From: Marinomonas algicola
GTDB lineage: Bacteria > Pseudomonadota > Gammaproteobacteria > Pseudomonadales > Marinomonadaceae
Direction: 5' to 3'
Assembly: GCF_014805825.1 (NCBI RefSeq)
Contig: NZ_CP061941.1
Span: forward strand, 2,666,001-2,730,000
DNA length: 64,000 bases
The position numbers were made by a program, and so were the translations under genes. Positions 28,955-38,248 of the stretch are shown one piece after another. The notes beneath the pieces were generated by a model. The model made no database searches, had not been told where the DNA came from, and saw only the letters and a program-made list of their open reading frames with translations. How positions within the stretch are numbered: position 1 is the stretch's first letter; every line of letters starts with the position of its first letter.

Positions 28955-30354
28955 ATAACCACCTTACTGGGTGACAACATAGATTCTGGACTCAATAACA
29001 GATTAAGCTGTTCTTCAGATAGCAACTGCTCCTCAATAATCAGAGCCTTAACTGTGTTTCCCGTATGCAATGCCGTATTCGCAATGCGTGACGCATTGGA
29101 ATAACCAATATAAGGGACCAGAGCCGTAATAATACCAATGCTATTCTCAAGATGCGCAGCACAAACAGCTTCGTTTGCGGTAATCCCCTGAACACAACGA
29201 TGCTCCAACATACGGCATGCTTCTTTAAGCATTTTTAACGAGTTAAGCAGGTTATAAATAATCATTGGCTCCATTGCATTAAGCTGCAGCTGTCCCGCTT
29301 CGGCGGCTAAAGTCACCGCAAGGTCTGACGCGATAACTTGATACGCTGTCTGGTTCATGGCTTCAGGAATAACGGGGTTGACTTTGCCAGGCATGATCGA
29401 AGAACCCGGTTGCATTGCTGGTAAATTGATTTCACCTAAACCCGTTCTGGGCCCACTCGAAAGCAAACGTAAGTCATTACTCATTTTGCTTAATTTGATC
29501 GCTAAACGTTTCAATATTCCAGAGAAGAAAACAAAAGCCCCCATGTCCGAAGTGGCCTCCACTAAGTTTGTTGCTGGTGTTAACGGTTTCATGGAAATGA
29601 TGGCTAGTTTTTCAACCACTCGCTTAGCATAACCTTCTGGCGTGTTAATACCTGTGCCAATGGCCGTACCACCAAGATTCACCTCACAAAGTAATGCGCA
29701 CGCCTCACTGATACGCTCAATGTCTTCACCAAGCGTTACCGCAAATGCATCAAACTCTTGGCCTAACGTCATAGGTACGGCATCTTGTAATTGAGTACGT
29801 CCCATTTTCACAATATGAGAAAATTCTCTCGCTTTCCCTTCCAACGCCTTTTTTAGAGACGCCAGACTTGGTACAAAGAGATCCGCGGCAAACTGAATAG
29901 CAAGACACGCCGCCGTTGGGTAAGCATCATTGGTCGACTGTGAACGGTTAACATCATCATTGGGGTGTAGGTATTGATACTCTCCTTTTTCATGCCCCAA
30001 CTTTGTGAGCGCGATATTCGCAATGACTTCATTGGCATTCATATTCGTCGAGGTACCCGCACCGCCTTGAATAACGTCTACGATAAATTGCTCATGATGT
30101 TGACCCTCAACCAAATCTAGACAAGCAGACACAATGGCATCGGCCTTTTCGTCTGTTAACAATTTCAATTCTTGGTTGGTTCTTGCTACCGCGGCTTTTA
30201 CCATCGCAAGTGCTTTGATTAACTCCGGAAAATGAGAGATCGGCACGCCAGTAATAGAAAAATTCTGTGCGGCACGTTGTGTCTGGATGCCATAAAAAGC
30301 ATCCGCGGGGACGTCCATATTCCCCAGTAAATCGTATTCAGAACGAGTTTTCAT
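28951..30354 (-). CDS. aspA: Aspartate ammonia-lyase
   Basis: Deaminates aspartate to fumarate. 467 aa. The fumarase/aspartase signature GSSIMPGKVNPVIPEAMNQ is near residue 315, the substrate-binding GGAGTSTNMNANEVI near residue 97, and the start SEYDLLGNMDVPADAFYGIQ is typical of aspartase rather than fumarase C. It is first in an aspA-ansA operon, the reverse of the Bacillus ansAB order. Confidence 0.95.
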   Translation of the reverse strand: MKTRSEYDLLGNMDVPADAFYGIQTQRAAQNFSITGVPISHFPELIKALAMVKAAVARTNQELKLLTDEKADAIVSACLDLVEGQHHEQFIVDVIQGGAGTSTNMNANEVIANIALTKLGHEKGEYQYLHPNDDVNRSQSTNDAYPTAACLAIQFAADLFVPSLASLKKALEGKAREFSHIVKMGRTQLQDAVPMTLGQEFDAFAVTLGEDIERISEACALLCEVNLGGTAIGTGINTPEGYAKRVVEKLAIISMKPLTPATNLVEATSDMGAFVFFSGILKRLAIKLSKMSNDLRLLSSGPRTGLGEINLPAMQPGSSIMPGKVNPVIPEAMNQTAYQVIASDLAVTLAAEAGQLQLNAMEPMIIYNLLNSLKMLKEACRMLEHRCVQGITANEAVCAAHLENSIGIITALVPYIGYSNASRIANTALHTGNTVKALIIEEQLLSEEQLNLLLSPESMLSPSKVVI

Positions 30355-30731
30355 AATAGCGTTACCTAGGGCCTCATCATAGGGTGGATAAGGCGTTTAA
30401 CAAGTGGCGTTGATTTTTATCTTCGTTTGGCAAAGACGTGTGATCTCAGTTCAGATCGGAGCAACGGTCAACCTCAAATAAGGAGTCGGCTGACCTTTAT
30501 TGCGTTGATCTTCAGACCCTTTCATAACCTGTTTGGTCATCTTGAACACTGGAGATAGAGCAAATACATTCGCTAACGCTAACGGCCTTATACACATGTC
30601 AGTCAAAAGAGATAACATAGATAACGCCTAGTATTAGATTGATTGTTACGATTGAACTTTGATCTGATCGTCTGATGACATATTTAACCGAAATAGACGC
30701 ATGAAAGGGAGTTCGTAAATCGACTCTAGGA

Positions 30732-30768
30732 GATGCTATATAAAGCTAAATTAGCATCATATAGCATC
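30732..30768. promoter_or_regulatory. Inverted repeat in the aspA / XRE-regulator divergent region
   Basis: GATGCTATAT (30732-30741) and ATATAGCATC (30759-30768) are perfect arms; the loop contains a second dyad GCTAA-A-TTAGC (30745-30755). It ends 70 bp before the XRE regulator start. The remainder of the 484-bp gap 30355-30838 shows no gene; it presumably carries both divergent promoters. Confidence 0.55.
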
Positions 30769-30838
30769 AATCTTTAATGTTTATTTGTTTCGTTATTGGC
30801 TACACTTGTGAAGACATTAAGACAAAGAGTAAACCGCT

Positions 30839-31654
30839 ATGACGGAAGATTTTTCTGCGAATCTAAGATTACTGTGCAGTTACTATAAATCCGTTGCTGA
30901 AGTGTGCCGACGATTAAATATCAATCGAGCCCAATTCAACCGCTACCTTAATGAAACGACGGTACCCACTAGGAGTACACTTCGACGTATTGGTGATTTC
31001 TTCGGCGTTGAAACGAATGAAATTATGCTACCACACGCACAGTTCGTTCGGCTTGTTCAAGCACGACCTATTCGATCACAGGAAGATCAGCCTAGCGTTA
31101 CGCCTGAACAACTTGCCTTTAATGATCTTAGTCAAGTAGGCCAACAAGGCCTGGTTCGGTATTGGGGATATTATTTTGAATACTATTTATCCATGGCCTG
31201 CCCCGGAAAAATTTTGCGAACCTTGGTAAACATAGAGTCACAAGGAGACAAAACCTATTACCGTCGTATTGAAAGACTAAATACCTCGCTTAGTAAAAAA
31301 TCTTTTCATGGCATTTACAGTGGCGCGGTTCAGTTGTTATCCGACCGTTTATTCTTAATAGACTACGAGAGTTTAACTCATGTTGAAATGACACAAACAA
31401 TCCTTTACCCCTCTTTTCGCAATCGAGTGGAGCTGCTAACGGGCCTTCGGCTTGGCGTCTCCGGTCGAGGAGAACGTGTACCTTGCTGTGTCAGAGTGGT
31501 TTATGAATATTTGGGGAAAAGTATAAATAAAAAGAAAGTCATTACTCAATGCGGTTTATATGATATCGATAGTGAAGACATTGCCGAAGAGATACGCCAT
31601 TCCATCATAAACGACATACAAGCAGGTGATTGGCACTTTAAAGCAAGGGTTTAA
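30839..31654 (+). CDS. XRE-family helix-turn-helix regulator
   Basis: 271 aa. Residues about 8-65 are a helix-turn-helix of the Cro/C1 type (VAEVCRRLNINRAQFNRYLN, then TLRRIGDFFGVETNEIML). The remaining 200 residues are not recognised as a known ligand domain; they contain YYFEYYLSMACPGKILRTLV, probably a sensing domain. It is divergent from aspA-ansA and upstream of an aspartoacylase-like gene, so control of aspartate/asparagine or N-acyl amino acid use is plausible but not shown. Confidence 0.75.
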   Translation: MTEDFSANLRLLCSYYKSVAEVCRRLNINRAQFNRYLNETTVPTRSTLRRIGDFFGVETNEIMLPHAQFVRLVQARPIRSQEDQPSVTPEQLAFNDLSQVGQQGLVRYWGYYFEYYLSMACPGKILRTLVNIESQGDKTYYRRIERLNTSLSKKSFHGIYSGAVQLLSDRLFLIDYESLTHVEMTQTILYPSFRNRVELLTGLRLGVSGRGERVPCCVRVVYEYLGKSINKKKVITQCGLYDIDSEDIAEEIRHSIINDIQAGDWHFKARV

Positions 31655-31919
31655 TGCGGTTACGTCATCAAACCGAGAAAAGAGCTCACTATTCTAGAGT
31701 ATTCGATTCACAGACCGTCTTAGAGGTAATATTTAGGTATTCTCATTCCAGTTTCGAGTGTATAAATACCTTGTTACACAATGAGGTAAAATGCGTTCGT
31801 CTAATGATAGTCCTATGCCATTAAAGTGAAGGGCATGAATCATTAAATAGAGCCCAGTTTAAACAGATTCTTAGGCATTTCTAAGACAAACGAATAAAAG
31901 CGATAGAGCTCACCAAATC

Positions 31920-33032
31920 ATGCCATTAACAACGATTGAGAATACACCCTCTAACGAGGAATCGGATAAAGCCAATGACACCAAGACAAAAGGTAACAGA
32001 GAAATGAATGAACTCGTCATTGCTGGAGTCAGCATCAAGACGGGTGAAATAAAAAAAATTGAGCTGCCGATGCCGCCTCTCTACACAGATACGCATATGT
32101 CAATCCCTGTGTATGTTCATCGAGGCAAAAAGCCCGGCCCTTGTCTTTTTGTCAGTGCCGCTATCCATGGTGATGAGCTTAATGGCATAGAAATTGTCAG
32201 TCGATTGATCAGCAGCAAATCCATTAAATCCTTACGCGGCACCTTAATTGCTGTACCAATGGTTAACGTATACGGCGTTTTGAATCAAAGCCGGTATTTA
32301 CCCGACCGACGAGATCTCAATAGAAGCTTTCCAGGCAGTAAAAAAGGTTCACTAGCAGGACGAATTGCCAATATTTTCCTAACGGAAATCGTCTCAAAAT
32401 GTGATTATGGTATTGATCTGCATACCGGCGCCATTCATCGTAGTAATTTACCTCAAATACGCGCTGATTTAGACGACCCAATAACACTAGAGCTCGCAAA
32501 AGCCTTTGGTTTACCCGTATTACTGAATTCAGACATACGAGAGGGATCACTGCGCCAAGCCAGCGCCGACTTTGGCACCAAGGTGCTGTTGTATGAAGCA
32601 GGGCAAGCATTGCGCTACGATGAGTTCTCCATTCAAGTTGGTGTGAAAGGCATTATCAACGTTATGCGGCAAATTGGCATGCTGAATAAACGCAAAACCA
32701 AAGGCCACTCCATTGAACCTTTCATCGCTCGTCAAAGTGGTTGGGTTCGAGCCAGCGAAAGCGGCTTTGTGAACCACCTAGCAAAACTCGGAGATCATGT
32801 GGCAAAAGGAGCACCTCTCGCCTATATAAATGATCCTTACGGCCTGACACTAGCCACCATATACAGTCCTTCAGAAGGCATTGTCATTGGCAAACAAAAT
32901 ATTCCTTTAGCTCAAGAAGGAGAAGCCATGTACCACATCGCGTATTTTAAGGCGCCTGATTCTGTCGCTGAGCATGTGGAGTTTCTTCAAGACAATCTGA
33001 TGCTGGACGAAAACAACTTGGACCTAGATTAA
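31920..33032 (+). CDS. Succinylglutamate desuccinylase/aspartoacylase family hydrolase
   Basis: M14-like zinc hydrolase that removes acyl groups from amino acids or opens related amides. Zinc ligands are HGDE in SAAIHGDELNGIE and the histidine in YGIDLHTGAIH, with the substrate arginine region RDLNRSFPG. The C-terminal 80 residues (from SGWVRASESGFVNHLAKLGD) look like a small barrel-sandwich fold. The start is uncertain: ATG 31920 (370 aa) has little ribosome site, while ATG 32004 (342 aa) has AAAGG about 10 bases upstream and begins closer to the family core. It follows the XRE gene and probably feeds the aspartate pathway encoded on the other side. Confidence 0.82.
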   Translation: MPLTTIENTPSNEESDKANDTKTKGNREMNELVIAGVSIKTGEIKKIELPMPPLYTDTHMSIPVYVHRGKKPGPCLFVSAAIHGDELNGIEIVSRLISSKSIKSLRGTLIAVPMVNVYGVLNQSRYLPDRRDLNRSFPGSKKGSLAGRIANIFLTEIVSKCDYGIDLHTGAIHRSNLPQIRADLDDPITLELAKAFGLPVLLNSDIREGSLRQASADFGTKVLLYEAGQALRYDEFSIQVGVKGIINVMRQIGMLNKRKTKGHSIEPFIARQSGWVRASESGFVNHLAKLGDHVAKGAPLAYINDPYGLTLATIYSPSEGIVIGKQNIPLAQEGEAMYHIAYFKAPDSVAEHVEFLQDNLMLDENNLDLD

Positions 33033-33097
33033 TGGTTAGAAGGGTTAATCGTTGAATACATAAAAAGTTAGCCATGGGGCAACTTTTCAATATCTTA

Positions 33098-33123
33098 GCT
33101 CCCAGCGACCTTTCGCTGGGAGC
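33098..33123. terminator. Strong hairpin between convergent genes
   Basis: GCTCCCAGCGA / TCGCTGGGAGC, perfect 11-bp arms with a CCTT loop, 10 bp from the gabD stop. It is GC-rich but has no T run, so it may act as a shared barrier between convergent transcripts. Confidence 0.6.
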
Positions 33124-33132
33124 GTCTGACTC

Positions 33133-34602
33133 TTAGCGCATACCACCAAGGCAAAGATATTTAAGTTCCATATATTCATCTAGGCCATAGCGGGATCCTT
33201 CACGCCCTAAACCACTCTCCTTAATACCGCCAAAGGGCGCTACTTCGGTCGATATAATCCCCTCATTTATACCAATCATACCGGCTTCAAGAGCTTCTGC
33301 GACATGCCATACACGATGAATATCATTGCTATAAAAATAAGCAGAAAGACCAAATTCCGAATCGTTGGCCATAGCAATAGCCTCTTCTTCAGTTTCAAAC
33401 CTAAATAACGGAGCTACCGGACCAAATGTTTCCTCCTTCGCAATTAACATATCCTGATTTACTTCAGTAAGGATGGTTGGTTCGAAAAAAGTACCGCCTA
33501 GCGCATGCGCCTGACCACCTAAACCAACTTTAGCACCTTTAGATAAAGCATCAGCTATGTGTCGTCTTACTTTTTCAAGCGCTGCTGGATTTATCAAAGG
33601 TCCTTGATGAGTTTCGCCCTCAAGTCCATCACCAACAACCATTTTACTCACTGCAGTCTTCAGCTTTTCGACGAAGACATCGTAAACACCAGACTGTACA
33701 TATACACGATTCGCACAAACACAGGTCTGCCCCGTATTACGGTACTTGGAAGCCATTAATCCAGAGACAGCCGCATCAAGATCCGCATCATCAAAAACAA
33801 TAAATGGAGCGTTTCCACCCAATTCTAAACTGACTTTTTTAACCGTATCGCTCGCCTGACGCATCAAAAGCTTACCGACCGGTGTGGAACCAGTAAAAGA
33901 TACTTTTCGTACAATAGAATTACCTGTTAACTCACCACCAACCGCCACAGCATTGGATTTTGAACAGGTAACAACATTAACAAGTCCTGCAGGAACACCC
34001 GCTCGCTCCGCCAAGGCGGTAATTGCAAGTGCAGATAGCGGTGTATCTTCCGCTGGCTTAACAACAACAGAACAGCCAGCGGCTAGAGCTGGCGCGATCT
34101 TTCTAGTAATCATGGCTATTGGAAAGTTCCATGGGGTAATGGCAGCAACAACGCCCACAGGCTGTTTAATAACAACAATACGCTTATCCTTACCAGGACC
34201 AGGAATAACATCGCCATAAGCCCGTTTGGCTTCTTCGGCAAACCACTCGATGAAACTCGCGCCGTAAGCAACTTCTCCGCGTGACTCGGCAAGAGGCTTA
34301 CCCTGTTCTGCTGTCATAAGTCGCGCTAAATCTTCTTGATTATCCATAATAAGTTGAAACCATTTACGCAGTATATTGGCCCGATCCTTAGCAAGCATGG
34401 AGCGCCAGGATGGCAAAGCCTTATCTGCCGCTTCGATAGCTAAACAAGTATCGGTTCCATCCATGTCGGGAACACTGATTAAATGCTCACCGTTAGCTGG
34501 GTTAATAACATCAAACGTCTTGCCAGAAATCGCTTTCACCCATTGCCCACTGATATAAGCTCGATCGCGTAACAGTGCTGAATTTTTTAATTCAATAGAC
34601 AT
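33133..34602 (-). CDS. gabD: NAD(P)-dependent succinate-semialdehyde dehydrogenase (GabD type)
   Basis: Oxidises succinate semialdehyde to succinate. 489 aa and collinear with E. coli GabD throughout: NPANGEHLISVPDM, FIEWFAEEAKRAYGDVIPGP, the catalytic glutamate in KVSLELGGNAPFIVFDDADL and the catalytic cysteine in YRNTGQTCVCANRVYVQ. It is the last gene of the sigma-54 controlled operon, 87 bp after the iron alcohol dehydrogenase. No gabT is nearby, so the semialdehyde probably comes from the alcohol dehydrogenase rather than from GABA. Confidence 0.92.
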   Translation of the reverse strand: MSIELKNSALLRDRAYISGQWVKAISGKTFDVINPANGEHLISVPDMDGTDTCLAIEAADKALPSWRSMLAKDRANILRKWFQLIMDNQEDLARLMTAEQGKPLAESRGEVAYGASFIEWFAEEAKRAYGDVIPGPGKDKRIVVIKQPVGVVAAITPWNFPIAMITRKIAPALAAGCSVVVKPAEDTPLSALAITALAERAGVPAGLVNVVTCSKSNAVAVGGELTGNSIVRKVSFTGSTPVGKLLMRQASDTVKKVSLELGGNAPFIVFDDADLDAAVSGLMASKYRNTGQTCVCANRVYVQSGVYDVFVEKLKTAVSKMVVGDGLEGETHQGPLINPAALEKVRRHIADALSKGAKVGLGGQAHALGGTFFEPTILTEVNQDMLIAKEETFGPVAPLFRFETEEEAIAMANDSEFGLSAYFYSNDIHRVWHVAEALEAGMIGINEGIISTEVAPFGGIKESGLGREGSRYGLDEYMELKYLCLGGMR

Positions 34603-34689
34603 AATTTACCTCAGTATAAAATAGTCGTAGCCGAACAAAAACGGCTTCGTCCTAAAGAAAAAGTGAAGGTCCACAAAGGGGCCTTGGCT

Positions 34690-35847
34690 TTAAAAAACGG
34701 CTCGATATATTGCCAGTATGTCTTCTTCAGCTAACTCTTTTGGATTATTTACTAATAACCTAATCTGCTTCATCGCTTCGGACGCCAGGGTAGGAAGATC
34801 CGACTCACTTATCCCAACCTCTCTTAGAGTTTGCTCTAGTCCTAAATCTAAGCTCAATGCCTGAAGGCAATTTATGAATTCGTCCACTCTGTTCGCCTCT
34901 GGAACCGACACCAGTCTGGGAAAAACATCCAATGCTAAGGTGGCATATTCATCTCCACAAACACTGGCGTTAAATCGCATAACCTGAGGAAGCACCAGCG
35001 CATTCGAAAGACCATGCGGCACATGGAAAATACCACCAATAGGGTAAGCTAAGGCATGCACTCCCGCTACTGGCGAGTTAGCAAACGCTTGTCCTGCAAG
35101 CATCGCCCCTAACAGCATATTAGACCTTGCCTGAATATTTGTTCCATCTTTTACAGCAGTCTCTATATTTGCCCCTAAAAGTCGTAGCGCTTCTCGGGCA
35201 ATAGCACGAGAGACTGGATTATTATTCGCCGATGCAGATGTGTAGCTTTCAATAGCATGAACCATCGCATCAATGCCCGTTGCAGCGGTTATCAATGCGG
35301 GTAAACCTAAAGTTAACTCCGCATCTAACAGTGCAATATCTGGGAGAAGTTGATGCGTTACAACCCCCTTCTTCTCAGACTCACCAACAGTAATAATCGA
35401 AATAGGAGTAACCTCAGATCCAGTACCTGCTGTTGTCGGAATTTGGATTAACGGAAGCCGCTTTGCTTTAGATTGATCGACACCGTAAACGTCCTCTAGA
35501 TTTTCCTCACCACCAATCAGCAGAGCTACTAGCTTCGCTACATCCATTGAAGAGCCTCCACCAAAGCCGATAACACCATCGATATTTGCAGTCTTAGCTT
35601 GCACAATTGCAGCCTCAACGATCGATGAAGACGGGTCTGCTACAACATCGCTAAAGACGCAATAATCGACACCAGCCTCACTTAACGAGTCAGTAGCTGA
35701 GCTAAGTAAACCGGCTTTAATTAGCCCCAAATCGGTAACTAACATTACCTTCTTACCAATATGTTCGTGTACGATGGCACCGAGACGTTTAATTGAGCCC
35801 GGTTCACAAATGACGCTTTTAGTCGTATTGAAAGTAAATGCTTTCAT
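34690..35847 (-). CDS. Iron-containing (group III) alcohol dehydrogenase
   Basis: 385 aa from ATG 35847, which has GGAGT 7 bases upstream; a longer in-frame start overlaps livF and is unlikely. The NAD-binding region is GVIGFGGGSSMDVAK, and PTTAGTGSEVTPIS is a family marker. Metal ligands are the Asp and His of TGIDAMVHAIESY and the histidines of GVHALAYPIGGIFHVPHG. Placed between transporter genes and gabD, it is likely to oxidise an omega-hydroxy acid, for example 4-hydroxybutyrate, to the semialdehyde. Known bacterial 4-hydroxybutyrate dehydrogenases belong to this family; the substrate remains inferred. Confidence 0.87.
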   Translation of the reverse strand: MKAFTFNTTKSVICEPGSIKRLGAIVHEHIGKKVMLVTDLGLIKAGLLSSATDSLSEAGVDYCVFSDVVADPSSSIVEAAIVQAKTANIDGVIGFGGGSSMDVAKLVALLIGGEENLEDVYGVDQSKAKRLPLIQIPTTAGTGSEVTPISIITVGESEKKGVVTHQLLPDIALLDAELTLGLPALITAATGIDAMVHAIESYTSASANNNPVSRAIAREALRLLGANIETAVKDGTNIQARSNMLLGAMLAGQAFANSPVAGVHALAYPIGGIFHVPHGLSNALVLPQVMRFNASVCGDEYATLALDVFPRLVSVPEANRVDEFINCLQALSLDLGLEQTLREVGISESDLPTLASEAMKQIRLLVNNPKELAEEDILAIYRAVF

Positions 35848-35857
35848 GAGTTTACTC

Positions 35858-36514
35858 CTAGGTCCAAGAAGCGAGCGGCTTAACACTGCCACGCTCGATC
35901 TGAAACGCCTTATCGATAAGGTCCGCTGAATGAGACTGGTCTGATTCAGAAAGCAACACTGTCAATCCTTCATCTTTTAATGCACTTAAAACACTGGCGA
36001 GGCGTCTTGAAAGAGCAGGAGCGACACCTTCAAAGGGCTCATCAAGCAGCAATAAATTAGTGCCTGTCATCATGGCTCTAGCTAAGGCGACTAACTTTTG
36101 CTGACCTCCAGATAGCTGTAAAGCGCGGCGTTCTGAAAATGCCTCAACTTCTGGCATCATTTCATAGATCCAAGCAAGCCGAGCCTCGGAATTTTTTAGA
36201 TGACAGGCCCAAGCTGGTGCCAATATGTTTTCTTCAACCGTCAAATCAGGAACTAAGCGGCGATCTTCAGGCATGTAACCTATAGATAGACTAGCGCGCT
36301 CGAATGAACCCTGTTTTACCATATCTTTACCATTAATTATTACCTGTCCTGACTTAGGTTTTAGTAACCCCATGATCGAACGCAGCGAGGTTGTTTTGCC
36401 CGCACCATTACGACCAATTAAGCCAACCATTGAGCCTTTCTCAACTGAAAAGCTAACATCCCTAAGAATCGTAGTTCCCGCTATCTCCGTAGTAACATTT
36501 TTTAGTTCAAGCAT
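35858..36514 (-). CDS. livF: Branched-chain-type ABC transporter ATPase (LivF-like)
   Basis: 218 aa. Walker A is GRNGAGKTTSLRSIMG, the signature is LSGGQQKLVALARAMM and Walker B is LLLLDEPFEGVAP. YMPEDRRLVPDLTVEENI is typical of LivF. It overlaps the livG stop by 8 bp. The C-terminal is slightly short for the family (about 235 aa). It energises uptake of a small hydrophilic organic acid or amino acid together with LivG. Confidence 0.9.
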   Translation of the reverse strand: MLELKNVTTEIAGTTILRDVSFSVEKGSMVGLIGRNGAGKTTSLRSIMGLLKPKSGQVIINGKDMVKQGSFERASLSIGYMPEDRRLVPDLTVEENILAPAWACHLKNSEARLAWIYEMMPEVEAFSERRALQLSGGQQKLVALARAMMTGTNLLLLDEPFEGVAPALSRRLASVLSALKDEGLTVLLSESDQSHSADLIDKAFQIERGSVKPLASWT

Positions 36515-37304
36515 CTCTAGACTCCTGATTATTTGAGGGCATTTGATTACTTAAATCAAGATGATGGCCTACCACTAACGCCTGAACTTTAGGGTCTGAT
36601 AAAACCTTATGGGTAGGGCCATCAGCGAGTACACGACCATCGTAGAAAGCGAGCACTCGATCGGCATATCGCAAAACAACTTCCATATCATGCTCTACAA
36701 AAAGAGTAGCCGCCCCACTCTTACGCACGGCCGTCATCACCGTATCCATCAAAATAAATTTATCCTCGACAGCCACACCGGATGTCGGCTCATCTAGCAA
36801 CATCAGACTAGGACTCGACAACATGGCCATTGCGATATCAAGCAATTTACGAACACCCTGAGGAAGCGTTGATACAACCTCGTCAGCGTATTTTTCAATG
36901 TCATATTCACGTAGAACCTCAATTGCTTTTTCAATTTTTTCAGTCGATCTTAAAGGCTTTAAAAAGCTCAGTTTACGATCAACAGAGAAACCAAATGCAA
37001 TCAACATATTGTCTAAGACTGTCAGCCCTTGAAATAGTTGGGCAACTTGGAAAGAGCGTCCGACACCAGCCAGCGACACCTCCCGAGTTGACTTTCCAAC
37101 GATAGATTTTCCCCTCACTAGGATATCGCCACTAGAAGGCTGAATGTATCCAGTTACCATATTTATAAATGTGGTTTTTCCCGCACCATTGGAACCAATA
37201 ACGCCAACGATTTCGCCACTATTGAGCTCAACATTGATATCAGTGGCCGCCGTAACGGCGCCAAAGCTTCTTTCGAGATTTACGGTTTTTAATAAAGCAC
37301 TCAT
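36507..37304 (-). CDS. livG: Branched-chain-type ABC transporter ATPase (LivG-like)
   Basis: 265 aa from ATG 37304, whose GAGGAA site lies within the end of livM and which overlaps the livM stop (ATGA). Walker A is GSNGAGKTTFINMVTG, the C-loop region reads LPQGVRKLLDIAMAMLSSPS (degenerate relative to LSGGQ, common in this subfamily), and Walker B is LMLLDEPTSGVAVED. The longer in-frame start at 37409 would lie inside livM. Confidence 0.9.
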   Translation of the reverse strand: MSALLKTVNLERSFGAVTAATDINVELNSGEIVGVIGSNGAGKTTFINMVTGYIQPSSGDILVRGKSIVGKSTREVSLAGVGRSFQVAQLFQGLTVLDNMLIAFGFSVDRKLSFLKPLRSTEKIEKAIEVLREYDIEKYADEVVSTLPQGVRKLLDIAMAMLSSPSLMLLDEPTSGVAVEDKFILMDTVMTAVRKSGAATLFVEHDMEVVLRYADRVLAFYDGRVLADGPTHKVLSDPKVQALVVGHHLDLSNQMPSNNQESRDA

Positions 37305-38248
37305 ATCGTTTTCCTCGCTTTCTTCTTGAACCGCTCTACTAAAGACCAAAGGCCTGAAGGTAAGAACACAATGATAGCCAACAAAACAACACCAAGAATC
37401 ATTTGCCAAGTATAAGGAGACACTGCAAACGCATAGGTACGAAGGGACTCAAATAGAACAGAACCAATTAATGGCGCAGCTACATGCCCAGTCCCTCCCA
37501 TTAGAGCAATGAATACAAACTCACCAGAAGTTGTCCAATAGGCCATTTCAGGGTCAACATGACCACTTACGAGCGCGGTAATCGCCCCTCCCATCGAAGC
37601 TAATCCCGCTGCTATTAAATACTTAACGTAAATCACCTTAAAAACAGATCCGCCTAAATATTCGAGGCGAATCTCATTTTCGCGAACAGCTTCTCCGCCA
37701 TATCCGGAGAGTGAGTTAAGATAACGCCAAGCCATAATACCAAGGGTAAAAACCAGAAATATCGCTACTCCTATGACTAAATTAGAAGCACCGTCTGGTC
37801 CTGGATTCCAGCCTAGTAAGCTCGGATTTGCTACATTAAAACCATCCGTTGAACCTAGCACTTGATTACGCACCAGTAATCCATACAGAATCATGGAAAA
37901 CGCCAAAGAAAACATGGCAAAGAAAATTTCTCTATAACGACATAGTAACAAACCTATCATCGCAGCAATTAGAACACCTATCACCACCGCCGCCAGCAAT
38001 ATCAGTACAATATCAGTTATTCCTACAAACTGAGTCAGTACACCTGCGACATAAGCGCCCACGCAGTAATAAAGCCCTTGACCGAAGGATACTAAACCCG
38101 CTCTCATCAACAGAACCAAGCCAAGTACAACCAAACCTTTACCCATAGCGATGGTCACTAAATATGACATCCATTGAGGCAAAAGAAGACAAACAACAAG
38201 AGTGGTGATACCAAGAATTAGTAGTAATGCTTTAGATCTTGTTCTCAT
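37301..38248 (-). CDS. livM: Branched-chain-type ABC transporter permease (LivM-like)
   Basis: 315-aa inner-membrane protein with about eight to ten hydrophobic segments. The conserved YYCVGAYVAGVL near residue 65 and the cytoplasmic loop AVRENEIRLEYLGGSVFKVIYVKYLIAAGLASMGGAI-type region contact the ATPases. Its start overlaps the livH stop by one base. The protein ends in a basic tail (RFKKKARKTI). Confidence 0.9.
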   Translation of the reverse strand: MRTRSKALLLILGITTLVVCLLLPQWMSYLVTIAMGKGLVVLGLVLLMRAGLVSFGQGLYYCVGAYVAGVLTQFVGITDIVLILLAAVVIGVLIAAMIGLLLCRYREIFFAMFSLAFSMILYGLLVRNQVLGSTDGFNVANPSLLGWNPGPDGASNLVIGVAIFLVFTLGIMAWRYLNSLSGYGGEAVRENEIRLEYLGGSVFKVIYVKYLIAAGLASMGGAITALVSGHVDPEMAYWTTSGEFVFIALMGGTGHVAAPLIGSVLFESLRTYAFAVSPYTWQMILGVVLLAIIVFLPSGLWSLVERFKKKARKTI

